In this document: piece after piece, positions 34,196 to 41,718 of the stretch
How positions within the stretch are numbered: position 1 is the stretch's first letter
Layout: every line of letters begins with the position of its first letter
From: Caldifarciminota bacterium UBA5631
GTDB lineage: Bacteria > Hydrothermota > Hydrothermia > UBA1063
Assembly (NCBI GenBank): GCA_002421425.1
Contig: DIJZ01000011.1
Coordinates: 1 to 64,000 of the forward strand
Direction of reading: 5' to 3'
Length of the DNA stretch: 64,000 nucleotides
The notes under the pieces: model-generated
What the model was told of the DNA's origin: nothing
Seen by the model: the letters and a program-made list of their open reading frames with translations, nothing else
Database searches by the model: none
Position numbers and translations under genes: made by a program

Positions 34196-36903
34196 GCAAG
34201 ATAGTTGAGATAACAATAGATGGTAAAATAATCAAATCCACTGAGGGGGAAAACCTTCTTAAAGTGGCTCGAGAGAATCAGGTTGATATCCCAGGACTAT
34301 GTTTCTGTGATAAGTTAACGCCAAGCGGGTTGTGCAGGCTTTGTATTGTTAAGGTTGAAGGTAGACCGGGCATGGTCCCTTCATGTCTTTTGACAGTTCA
34401 GGATGGGTTGAAAGTTACTGCCTTTGACGATGAACTTGAAAACACAAGGAAAATCTTACTTGACAATATTTTGTCGGAACATAACGATGATTGTATTAAC
34501 TGTGATAAAGATGGTAATTGCGAATTGCAGGATTTAGCCTACAGGTATAATCTCGGGAGGGATAAGCGTCTTTTTGGCCCTATTTGGCAAGAAGTTGAAC
34601 GGAAAATTGACCTCTCATCTCCTGTTTTGTGGTACGATTCCTCCAAATGTATAAAGTGCATGAGGTGTATAAAAGCCTGCGAGGAGCTCCAGGTTAAAGG
34701 GGTTCTGAGCTTTGCAGAAAGAGGAATTGGTACTTACGTAGTGGCTGGTTTTGGTGAGTGGTCCGAATCGGAATGTGATGGTTGTGGGCAATGCGTTCAG
34801 AGCTGTCCTACCGGGGCACTCGTTGAAAAATGGGAAAGTTACGGTATAAAAGTAAGGGAAAAAGACATAGACAAGAAAGTTGTGACTACATGCCCTTATT
34901 GTGGGGTTGGTTGTCAGCTTGAACTATGGATAAAGGATAACAAAATTGTAAAGGTTTTGGGTGCCGATGAAATTCCGAATGAGGGAAGGACTTGTGTAAA
35001 AGGTCGCTTTGGTTTAGATTTTGTAAGCAAACCTGATAGACTGACGAAACCTTTAATTAAGAGAGATGGGGAATTCCATGAAGCTGAATGGGATGAAGCT
35101 CTTGACCACGTGGCGAAAAAGCTAACTGAGATTAAGGAAAAATATGGTGCAGATTCCATTGCAGGCCTTGCTTCCGCCAAGTGCACCAATGAAGAAAACT
35201 TTGTATTCCAAAAGTTCATGAGAGCAGTAATTGGAACAAACAATGTAGATCACTGTGCAAGACTCTGCCATGCATCTACCGTTGCCGGCCTTGCGAGAGC
35301 CTTTGGCTCGGGTGCTATGACCAATTCTATAAAAGAGCTTGAATTTGCCGATGTGATCCTTGTTACGGGTTCAAATACCACCGAGACCCACCCTGTAATT
35401 TCCACTTACATCAAGAGGGCTGTTGTTTTCCATGGTGCAAAACTAATAATTGTGGATCCGAGGAAAATTGACCTCGTTAAATATGCTACTATGCATTTGC
35501 AACAGAGGAACGGTACCGATGTGGCCTGGATTAATGGAATGCTTCATATAATCTGGAAAGAAAAACTCTACGACGAAGAGTTTATCAAAAGTAGGACCGA
35601 AGATTTTGAGTCAATCATACCAGTTATTGAAAAATTCACGCCTGAAAAGGTTGAAGAAATAACGGGAATTCCCAAGGAAAAGCTCATTGAAGCAGCAAGA
35701 TTATACGCTACTGCAAAGAATGCTGCCATAGTTTACTCTATGGGAATCACTCAACATACGACAGGCGTTGACAATGTTCTCTCTCTTGCAAATCTTGCAA
35801 TGATTACAGGACATATTGGAAAGGAATTTTCGGGTGTTAATCCACTCCGCGGACAGAACAATGTTCAGGGTGCCTGCGATATGGGTGCACTCCCGGACGT
35901 TTACTCTGGCTACCAAAAGGTTATAGAAGAAGACAAGAGGACAAAATTTGAAACCGCTTGGGGAGTGAAACTTCCAGATAAAGTTGGATTGACGGTGGTA
36001 GAAATGATGTATGCCGCAACCGAAGGTAAAATCAAGGCATTTTACTTTATGGGAGAGAATCCAATGATGTCTGACCCGAATATACCTCATGTGAGGGAAG
36101 CTCTTGAGAAAGTTGAATTCCTCGTTGTGCAGGATATATTTATGACGGAGACCGCAGCATATGCAGATGTTATCTTCCCCGTTGCTTCCTTCGCTGAGAA
36201 ATACGGGACTTTCACGAACACAGAAAGAAGGGTGTTGATGGTTAATAAGGCTGTTGAGCCTCCTGAGGGTACAAAGGAAGACTGGCAGGTGGTACAGGAA
36301 GTAGCGAAAAGGCTTGGCTATCCAATGAGTTACTCTTCATGGGTAGATATAATGAAAGAGATCAATACATTAACACCAAGTTATAGCGGTATCACTCCTG
36401 AAAGATTGATGAAAGGCGAAAAACTCCAGTGGCCCTGCCCGACGGTTGATCATCCAGGGACCCAGTACCTCCATCGAGAGAAATTTACGAGGGGGCTTGG
36501 GAAGTTTCATCCGGTAGATTTCATCCCCCCTGCTGAGCTTCCCGATGAGGAGTATCCGTTTCTTCTTTCAACAGGGAGAATGCTTTATCACTACCACACA
36601 GCTACAATGACCAGGAGAAGTTTTGCCCTTACGAGATTCATTAACGATGCCTACATGGAAATGAATCCCGGTGATATGGAAAAACTGAACATTAAAGATG
36701 GGGAAAAAGTAAAGGTAAAATCAAGGAGGGGATCTATTGAGATAAAGGCTGCAGCTAGCGATAGGGTCTTCCCCGGGCTTGTTTTTATCCCGTTTCACTT
36801 TTCTGAGGCTGCAGCCAATATCTTAACTAACGATGCTCTGGATCCGGTTGCAAAAATACCGGAGTTCAAAGTGTGTGCATGTAGGATTGAAAAACTTAAT
36901 TAA
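34192..36903 (+). CDS. fdhA: Molybdenum/tungsten formate dehydrogenase catalytic subunit with NuoG-like N-terminus
   Basis: The 903-residue protein opens with the same Fe-S array as HydA: a [2Fe-2S] domain, a His-ligated [4Fe-4S] site (SEHNDDCINC) and two [4Fe-4S] motifs (CIKCMRCIKAC, CDGCGQCVQSC). The bis-MGD enzyme core follows: CPYCGVGC, then VDHCARLCH with Cys359 (codon TGC) at the metal ligand position, so the enzyme is not a selenoprotein. The shared N-terminus suggests that FdhA docks on a NuoE/NuoF unit as HydA does. It interconverts formate and CO2. The start overlaps hydF in ATGA. Confidence 0.95.
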   Translation: MSKIVEITIDGKIIKSTEGENLLKVARENQVDIPGLCFCDKLTPSGLCRLCIVKVEGRPGMVPSCLLTVQDGLKVTAFDDELENTRKILLDNILSEHNDDCINCDKDGNCELQDLAYRYNLGRDKRLFGPIWQEVERKIDLSSPVLWYDSSKCIKCMRCIKACEELQVKGVLSFAERGIGTYVVAGFGEWSESECDGCGQCVQSCPTGALVEKWESYGIKVREKDIDKKVVTTCPYCGVGCQLELWIKDNKIVKVLGADEIPNEGRTCVKGRFGLDFVSKPDRLTKPLIKRDGEFHEAEWDEALDHVAKKLTEIKEKYGADSIAGLASAKCTNEENFVFQKFMRAVIGTNNVDHCARLCHASTVAGLARAFGSGAMTNSIKELEFADVILVTGSNTTETHPVISTYIKRAVVFHGAKLIIVDPRKIDLVKYATMHLQQRNGTDVAWINGMLHIIWKEKLYDEEFIKSRTEDFESIIPVIEKFTPEKVEEITGIPKEKLIEAARLYATAKNAAIVYSMGITQHTTGVDNVLSLANLAMITGHIGKEFSGVNPLRGQNNVQGACDMGALPDVYSGYQKVIEEDKRTKFETAWGVKLPDKVGLTVVEMMYAATEGKIKAFYFMGENPMMSDPNIPHVREALEKVEFLVVQDIFMTETAAYADVIFPVASFAEKYGTFTNTERRVLMVNKAVEPPEGTKEDWQVVQEVAKRLGYPMSYSSWVDIMKEINTLTPSYSGITPERLMKGEKLQWPCPTVDHPGTQYLHREKFTRGLGKFHPVDFIPPAELPDEEYPFLLSTGRMLYHYHTATMTRRSFALTRFINDAYMEMNPGDMEKLNIKDGEKVKVKSRRGSIEIKAAASDRVFPGLVFIPFHFSEAAANILTNDALDPVAKIPEFKVCACRIEKLN

Positions 36904-36917
36904 ACAGGAGGTTTGTT

Positions 36918-37763
36918 ATGGAATTTGAATGCAGAGCCCCAGCAAATGTAGCGGATACCTTAACTAATGATGTATGCGTGAAGAAAGTCCAGTCCAGCTT
37001 CTGGCGTTTGACGATCCTGGGTATTCTTGCAGGAGTATATATTGGATTTGGGGCACAGCTGGCGACACTGGTCGGTCACGATCTTGCAAAGTTCGCAGGA
37101 GTGGGTTTTGCGAGATTTGTGCAGGGTGCAGTGTTCTCTGTGGGACTGATGCTTGTGGTAATAGCAGGTGCTGAATTATTTACCGGGAACAATCTAATAA
37201 TGCTCTCGGTTCTTGACGGTAAAGCAAGTATAGGAAAGCTCTTTTACAACTGGGTAGTTGTATACTTTGCAAACCTCGTTGGATCAATTCTCTTAGTTGT
37301 TTTGATGTACTGGTCAGAACTATGGAAAATGAACGGCAATCTAGTAGGTGCCTATGCTCTTGGAATTGCGAATTCAAAAGCAAGCCTTGCATTTTTGCCT
37401 GCTTTCGCTCGCGGGATTTTGTGTAACTGGCTTGTTTGTCTTGCAGTATGGATGGCTATTGCTTCAAGAGATATTACTGGTAAGATTTTTGCAATTTTCT
37501 TCCCGATAATGGCCTTCGTTGCTTCTGGTTTTGAGCACTCAGTCGCAAATATGTACTTCATCCCCATGGGCATCTTTCTCAAGAGTATTCCTGCCGTCGT
37601 TGAAGCTGCTGGTGTTCCAGATCTTACAAACCTTACGTGGTATGGATTTTTCGTGAGAAATTTAATACCTGTAACCCTTGGAAACATTGTTGGTGGAGCA
37701 GGCTTTGTGGCATCTCTATACTGGATTGTCTATGTCCACATGCCAAAGAAAAAGCAATCATAG
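36918..37763 (+). CDS. focA: Formate/nitrite transporter family channel FocA
   Basis: The 281-residue membrane protein has six predicted helices and the family signature VIAGAELFTGNNLIM. FocA-type pentamers move formate across the inner membrane. Its place right after fdhA argues for formate rather than nitrite. AGGAGG precedes the ATG; its end overlaps the predicted mobA start. Confidence 0.93.
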   Translation: MEFECRAPANVADTLTNDVCVKKVQSSFWRLTILGILAGVYIGFGAQLATLVGHDLAKFAGVGFARFVQGAVFSVGLMLVVIAGAELFTGNNLIMLSVLDGKASIGKLFYNWVVVYFANLVGSILLVVLMYWSELWKMNGNLVGAYALGIANSKASLAFLPAFARGILCNWLVCLAVWMAIASRDITGKIFAIFFPIMAFVASGFEHSVANMYFIPMGIFLKSIPAVVEAAGVPDLTNLTWYGFFVRNLIPVTLGNIVGGAGFVASLYWIVYVHMPKKKQS

Positions 37764-38358
37764 CCTTGTTATTCTTGCAGGAGGCCAATCCAGGAGGATG
37801 GGGCATTCCAAACCCCACCTCCTGGTAAACAACAAGAGGCTAATTGACTTAGTGAGTTTTCAGATTTCTGATTTGTTTGATGAGCTCCTTGTAGTTTTAA
37901 AGGGCGGAATGAGGGAAATAAGTCCGTATCGTTGTGTTTATGACAATTATCAGGACTATTCACCACTTTTTGGAATTTACACGGGGATTTTATACTCAAG
38001 TTCCTACTACAATTTCATCATAGGTTGTGATATGCCCTTCGCAAGCAGGGAGCTTGTTTCTTTCATCTTAAGAGAAGCCGAAAAAAGTGCGGCAGATGTT
38101 GTAGTTCCGGTTGTAAGAGGCTTTTATGAACCTCTCTTTGCAGTATACTCGAAGAATTGTATACCCACGATAGAAAGGAATATTAAGAATGGGGTTTTTA
38201 AGGTAACCTCATTTTACGATGACATAAGACTGCACGTGTTAAGTGAAGAAACAATCATGAAGTATGATTCAGGTCTTCAGAGTTTTGTGAATATTAACAC
38301 GAGAGAAGACCTAAGAAAAGCCTTTGCCCTTTATGATAGAGAAAAAGAAGATTATTAG
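37732..38358 (+). CDS. mobA: Molybdenum cofactor guanylyltransferase MobA
   Basis: The protein of about 208 residues has the nucleotidyltransferase motif LAGGQSRRMG near residue 15 and CDMPFASRELV for metal binding. MobA adds GMP to molybdopterin, giving the MGD cofactor needed by FdhA. The ATG at 37732 has no good ribosome site and lies inside focA, so translational coupling is likely; an upstream in-frame ATG at 37678 would add 18 residues unlike the family. Confidence 0.88.
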   Translation: MSTCQRKSNHSLVILAGGQSRRMGHSKPHLLVNNKRLIDLVSFQISDLFDELLVVLKGGMREISPYRCVYDNYQDYSPLFGIYTGILYSSSYYNFIIGCDMPFASRELVSFILREAEKSAADVVVPVVRGFYEPLFAVYSKNCIPTIERNIKNGVFKVTSFYDDIRLHVLSEETIMKYDSGLQSFVNINTREDLRKAFALYDREKEDY

Positions 38359-39085
38359 GGTAAATAACCTCCGCCCCCAAGAAATCGAAGACTACATTTC
38401 TCAGGAAGAAATTTTTGAAATTATGTTGAATGGAAAATTGATTACAAGACAAAGCGTATCGCCGGAAGATCTGGAGGCGTGGGCGATAGGGTATTTATGG
38501 TCATCTGGGTTATTAAAAAGGGGTAGCAAATTCAGCGTTCAAAGAGAGGGTGGGAGAATCAACATAGTCGCAGACTTTTCTGATGCAGGGGGTGGGTATT
38601 TCTTCGGTACGTCGGGATGCGGTGCAGCATCCGAGAACCTATGTTTTGAAGGATTAAGAGATTTGAAAGAAGTAAATGTCTTGTATCACATTAGTAAAAT
38701 TTTAGATCTTTTCAAGAAATTCAATAGTCGTTCCAGTAATTTCAAGCTCTCCGGTTCTCTGCACTCTGCTGCACTTTGCCAAAGGTATGAGGTATCCTAT
38801 TTTTCTGAAGATATTGGAAGACATAATGCAGTGGACAAAGTAATAGGCAAAGCGATGCTCAACGATGCTGAGTTTTCTTCGTTTATTTTACTTACTACGG
38901 GAAGGATCTCAGTTGATATTGTAAAAAAAGCCATTGTAGTAGGAATTCCAGTCATTGTTTCACACTCTGGACCCACGACATTTGCAGTAAACCTTGCTGA
39001 GAGTTATGGTGTTACTCTTATTGGGTTTCTTCGCGGACAAAGATGCAACATTTATTCCTGGGACGATAGGATTCTGATCAAGTAG
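38324..39085 (+). CDS. fdhD: FdhD, sulfur carrier/sulfurtransferase for formate dehydrogenase
   Basis: The 253-residue protein contains FdhD motifs GSLHSAAL, EDIGRHNAVDK, LTTGRIS and SHSGPTTFAV. FdhD moves sulfur from a cysteine desulfurase to the bis-MGD cofactor of formate dehydrogenase. The usual CxxC loop is GTSGCGAAS here: the first Cys remains and the second is Ala. It overlaps mobA by 35 bases; ATG at 38333 is an alternative start. It is the last gene of the energy operon. Confidence 0.9.
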   Translation: MPFMIEKKKIIRVNNLRPQEIEDYISQEEIFEIMLNGKLITRQSVSPEDLEAWAIGYLWSSGLLKRGSKFSVQREGGRINIVADFSDAGGGYFFGTSGCGAASENLCFEGLRDLKEVNVLYHISKILDLFKKFNSRSSNFKLSGSLHSAALCQRYEVSYFSEDIGRHNAVDKVIGKAMLNDAEFSSFILLTTGRISVDIVKKAIVVGIPVIVSHSGPTTFAVNLAESYGVTLIGFLRGQRCNIYSWDDRILIK

Positions 39086-39132
39086 TTTTCCAGTTTGTTA
39101 TTAATTTAACAGATATTTCAGTTTGATGCTGC

Positions 39133-39161
39133 TTGACAATGCAGAGATTGCGACATAGAAT
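39133..39161 (+). promoter_or_regulatory. Strong promoter of the beta-helix lipoprotein gene
   Basis: A perfect TTGACA (39133-39138) and TAGAAT (39156-39161) are 17 bases apart. The expected start is near 39168, giving a leader of about 14 bases that is filled by AAGGAGG. Confidence 0.75.
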
Positions 39162-39181
39162 TCTTATTACAAGGAGGTATT

Positions 39182-40624
39182 ATGTGGAAAGGTATATTAG
39201 TAGTATTAGTAGTTTTTATAGCCTATAACTTAACGGGTTGCAAAGCCCATGAAGAAGAAGGTCCACAATATGAGTATGACTACCTTCTTAACGAAGAAAC
39301 GGATATAATATCACCACCTTCTGGAACTGCTAATGCATGGGTATATGTTATTGGAGGCAATGTAACGGGAACGTACTATGTTGCCCCTTGGGGTATCGAT
39401 TCGAACTCTGGCACTTTTGATGCTCCGTGGAAGACCCTTTCATATGGAGTATCCCAACTTTCACCCGGAGACACTCTTGTGGTCTTACCTGATTCAGGTA
39501 GAACAAGGCCTATAATTGCAGGAGGTAATAACCTGCGTGCTGGCATAGACCTTTCAGGAAGAAGTTACGTATGGGTCGAGAATCTTGAACTCACGCACAA
39601 TGCGAATTTAAGGGGCGAAGGAGCATATTTCAGGGACTGTGTTATCATTCTTGGTCAACCAGCTCATCATATAGTATTGAAGAATCTCTACATTCACCAC
39701 ATTGACGAATACGGAATGAACATTCAGGATGTTGATTCCCTTCTGATTTCTGGCTGCAGGCTGGAATATTGCGGGTTTGGAGGGCTTGGTGGACCGCTTG
39801 GGGAACACGGTGGATGGAGGCATGTAACTGTAAGTCAGTGTACTCTGGCTTATGGCGGGCACTACTATCAAGGTGGGGACGGCTCTACGCGCCCCTATGA
39901 CAGGCCCGATGGGTTTGGTATTGAAGTTTCCTCCGGACCAATTCTTATTGAGAGAACCATCTCCGCTCATAATTATGGAGATGGCCTTGACTCCAAGGCT
40001 GAAAACACTACAATTACACAATGTGTTGTGGCTAATAATTCCTGTGATGGTGTAAAACTCTGGGGTGATCATAGCAGGGTGGTCAATACTCTTATTTATG
40101 GAAGGGGTGATGGAAATAGTACCCCAACTTCCTGGGCAGCTATAGTTATTGATGAAGTGGATAAGCCAGATGCCGAATTTGAAATCATAAATTGCACTCT
40201 GGATGATACTGTTGGGGAGAACTACTTCATTTATGTTCAGTATGAAGAAGGTTACCCCGGGATTCGACTCACTATGATTAATAATATTTTCAGTTCAAGA
40301 GGCCCAAACTCCCCGATCTTCATAAGGGGAACTTGCTCAGTTACAGCGGAGAACAACCTTTTCTATTTTCCAAATTCCCCAAGAGTTCTTGAATATGGTG
40401 ATTCAACCTATTACAACACCACTATAACAGACTTTGGAATTAGCAGTTTGTATGGGGATCCTAAATTCGTGAAAACAGCCTGGGGAATGGTGGGGGATTA
40501 TCACTTGAAGAACGGGAGTCCAGCTATCGATGCAGGAACCTCTCACAACGCTCCACCTGTTGATCTGGATGGAAACGCCCGCCCTCTTGGTGGCGGATTT
40601 GATATAGGCTGCTACGAAATGTGA
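39182..40624 (+). CDS. Lipoprotein with right-handed parallel beta-helix
   Basis: The 480-residue protein has a lipoprotein signal peptide ending in LTGC, then a segment typical of DUF1565-like beta-helices (YYVAPWGIDSNSGTFDAPWKTL split over 39376-39440). Repeated short beta-coils follow with N-rich turns (INCTLDD, ITQCVVANNSCDGVKLWG). It ends with the choice-of-anchor style tail SPAIDAGT ... DIGCYEM. Such proteins usually bind or cleave polysaccharide at the cell surface. No catalytic residues could be assigned. Confidence 0.8.
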   Translation: MWKGILVVLVVFIAYNLTGCKAHEEEGPQYEYDYLLNEETDIISPPSGTANAWVYVIGGNVTGTYYVAPWGIDSNSGTFDAPWKTLSYGVSQLSPGDTLVVLPDSGRTRPIIAGGNNLRAGIDLSGRSYVWVENLELTHNANLRGEGAYFRDCVIILGQPAHHIVLKNLYIHHIDEYGMNIQDVDSLLISGCRLEYCGFGGLGGPLGEHGGWRHVTVSQCTLAYGGHYYQGGDGSTRPYDRPDGFGIEVSSGPILIERTISAHNYGDGLDSKAENTTITQCVVANNSCDGVKLWGDHSRVVNTLIYGRGDGNSTPTSWAAIVIDEVDKPDAEFEIINCTLDDTVGENYFIYVQYEEGYPGIRLTMINNIFSSRGPNSPIFIRGTCSVTAENNLFYFPNSPRVLEYGDSTYYNTTITDFGISSLYGDPKFVKTAWGMVGDYHLKNGSPAIDAGTSHNAPPVDLDGNARPLGGGFDIGCYEM

Positions 40625-40725
40625 GCTTTTAGAAAGCAAAGACTGCTCAATTAAGGCAATAATCGTGCTCCAGAGTCAGCCATTGTATATTGTGTTCAAA
40701 TTGGAATTGAATCATGCATTTCAAT

Positions 40726-40754
40726 TTGACTTTTTTACTTTTGTATTTTATATT
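40726..40754 (+). promoter_or_regulatory. Promoter of a leaderless M23 peptidase gene
   Basis: TTGACT (40726-40731) and TATATT (40749-40754) are 17 bases apart. Six bases separate the -10 from the ATG at 40761, so transcription should begin at the start codon. No Shine-Dalgarno site is present. The rest of the 136-base gap (40625-40760) holds nothing recognisable. Confidence 0.7.
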
Positions 40755-40760
40755 TAAAAA

Positions 40761-41669
40761 ATGCAGAAGTGGTTCCTGAAGATCAAGGTCCTCTTCCCGA
40801 CGACCCGTAGAAAAGAATTTGAAATTACATTGAGGCCGTGGGCACTTAAGGCTTTGTTGTGGCTAAATTCTTTGTTTATTATTTTCTTTGTGTTCGCAAT
40901 TTTCCGGTATGTGACGATTGAAATTGACAGGCATAGGGTCGCAAAACTTGAATCGGAGAACAGGGCTTTGAAAGAAGAGATTGTTTTTATGAAGAAAGAA
41001 GCTAAGGCCCTCAATAAAATGCTGAATGACCTTTTTGAGGCGAACAACAGGGTTCGCACCGCTGCGGGCCTTGATCCCGTCCCCAAGGAATTTGTACTAA
41101 TGGGTATGGGAGGTAACCTGGAGGAACTTCCTGAAGAGAAGAAGGATGAGCCTAAATATATTAGACAGGAACTGGATAGGCTAATTAATCTTGCAAAGTT
41201 TCAGCTGCAAAGTTATTCTGAGGTTTCGGAAAAGCTCGAGGAAGATGCCAGGGTTAGGGAACACACTCCTTCTATTATTCCTACTGCAGGATACTTTACT
41301 TCTGGTTTTGGGATGCGGAGAGACCCATTTACAGGAAGGCTATCGTTCCATGAGGCCATAGATATCGCTGCTCCTCAGGGGACTGCGGTAATAGCACCTG
41401 CGGCAGGTGTTGTTGTGGCTGTTAAATGGGAACAAGGGTATGGTCTTATTCTCGAGATAGACCATGGGCTGGGAATCACCACCCGATATGCACATCTCTT
41501 GAGGGCAAAAGTGTCACCAGGACAATATGTGAAGAGAGGGGACATTATTGCATATGTCGGCAATAGCGGGAGATCGACAGCTCCTCACCTTCACTATGAG
41601 GTGAGAGTGAACTCGAAACCCGTAAACCCGGTAAAATACATCATTCCCACTGGAATATACTACGATTAG
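40761..41669 (+). CDS. Membrane-anchored M23 family metallopeptidase
   Basis: The 302-residue protein has one membrane helix near residues 30-50, a periplasmic coiled coil (about 58-95) and a C-terminal LytM/M23 domain. Zinc ligands are intact: FHEAIDIA (HxxxD) and LHYEV preceded by H (HLHYEV). Such enzymes cut peptidoglycan cross-bridges; the architecture matches MepM or DipM-like cell-wall hydrolases. It starts directly at the predicted transcription start. Confidence 0.9.
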   Translation: MQKWFLKIKVLFPTTRRKEFEITLRPWALKALLWLNSLFIIFFVFAIFRYVTIEIDRHRVAKLESENRALKEEIVFMKKEAKALNKMLNDLFEANNRVRTAAGLDPVPKEFVLMGMGGNLEELPEEKKDEPKYIRQELDRLINLAKFQLQSYSEVSEKLEEDARVREHTPSIIPTAGYFTSGFGMRRDPFTGRLSFHEAIDIAAPQGTAVIAPAAGVVVAVKWEQGYGLILEIDHGLGITTRYAHLLRAKVSPGQYVKRGDIIAYVGNSGRSTAPHLHYEVRVNSKPVNPVKYIIPTGIYYD

Positions 41670-41706
41670 CTTTTGAACATTCTCGTATTTTTCTTCGTCC
41701 TTACAG

Positions 41707-41712
41707 TATAAT
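41707..41712 (+). promoter_or_regulatory. -10 box of a leaderless gene
   Basis: A perfect TATAAT ends six bases before the ATG at 41719 and no Shine-Dalgarno site lies between. No good -35 is seen at 17 bases; the spacing to the start codon is the same as at 3208 and 40754. Confidence 0.55.
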
Positions 41713-41718
41713 TAAAGC

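Noticed and set aside
35251..35268. Selenocysteine in formate dehydrogenase
   Set aside because: The metal-ligand codon is TGC, not TGA, so the enzyme uses cysteine.
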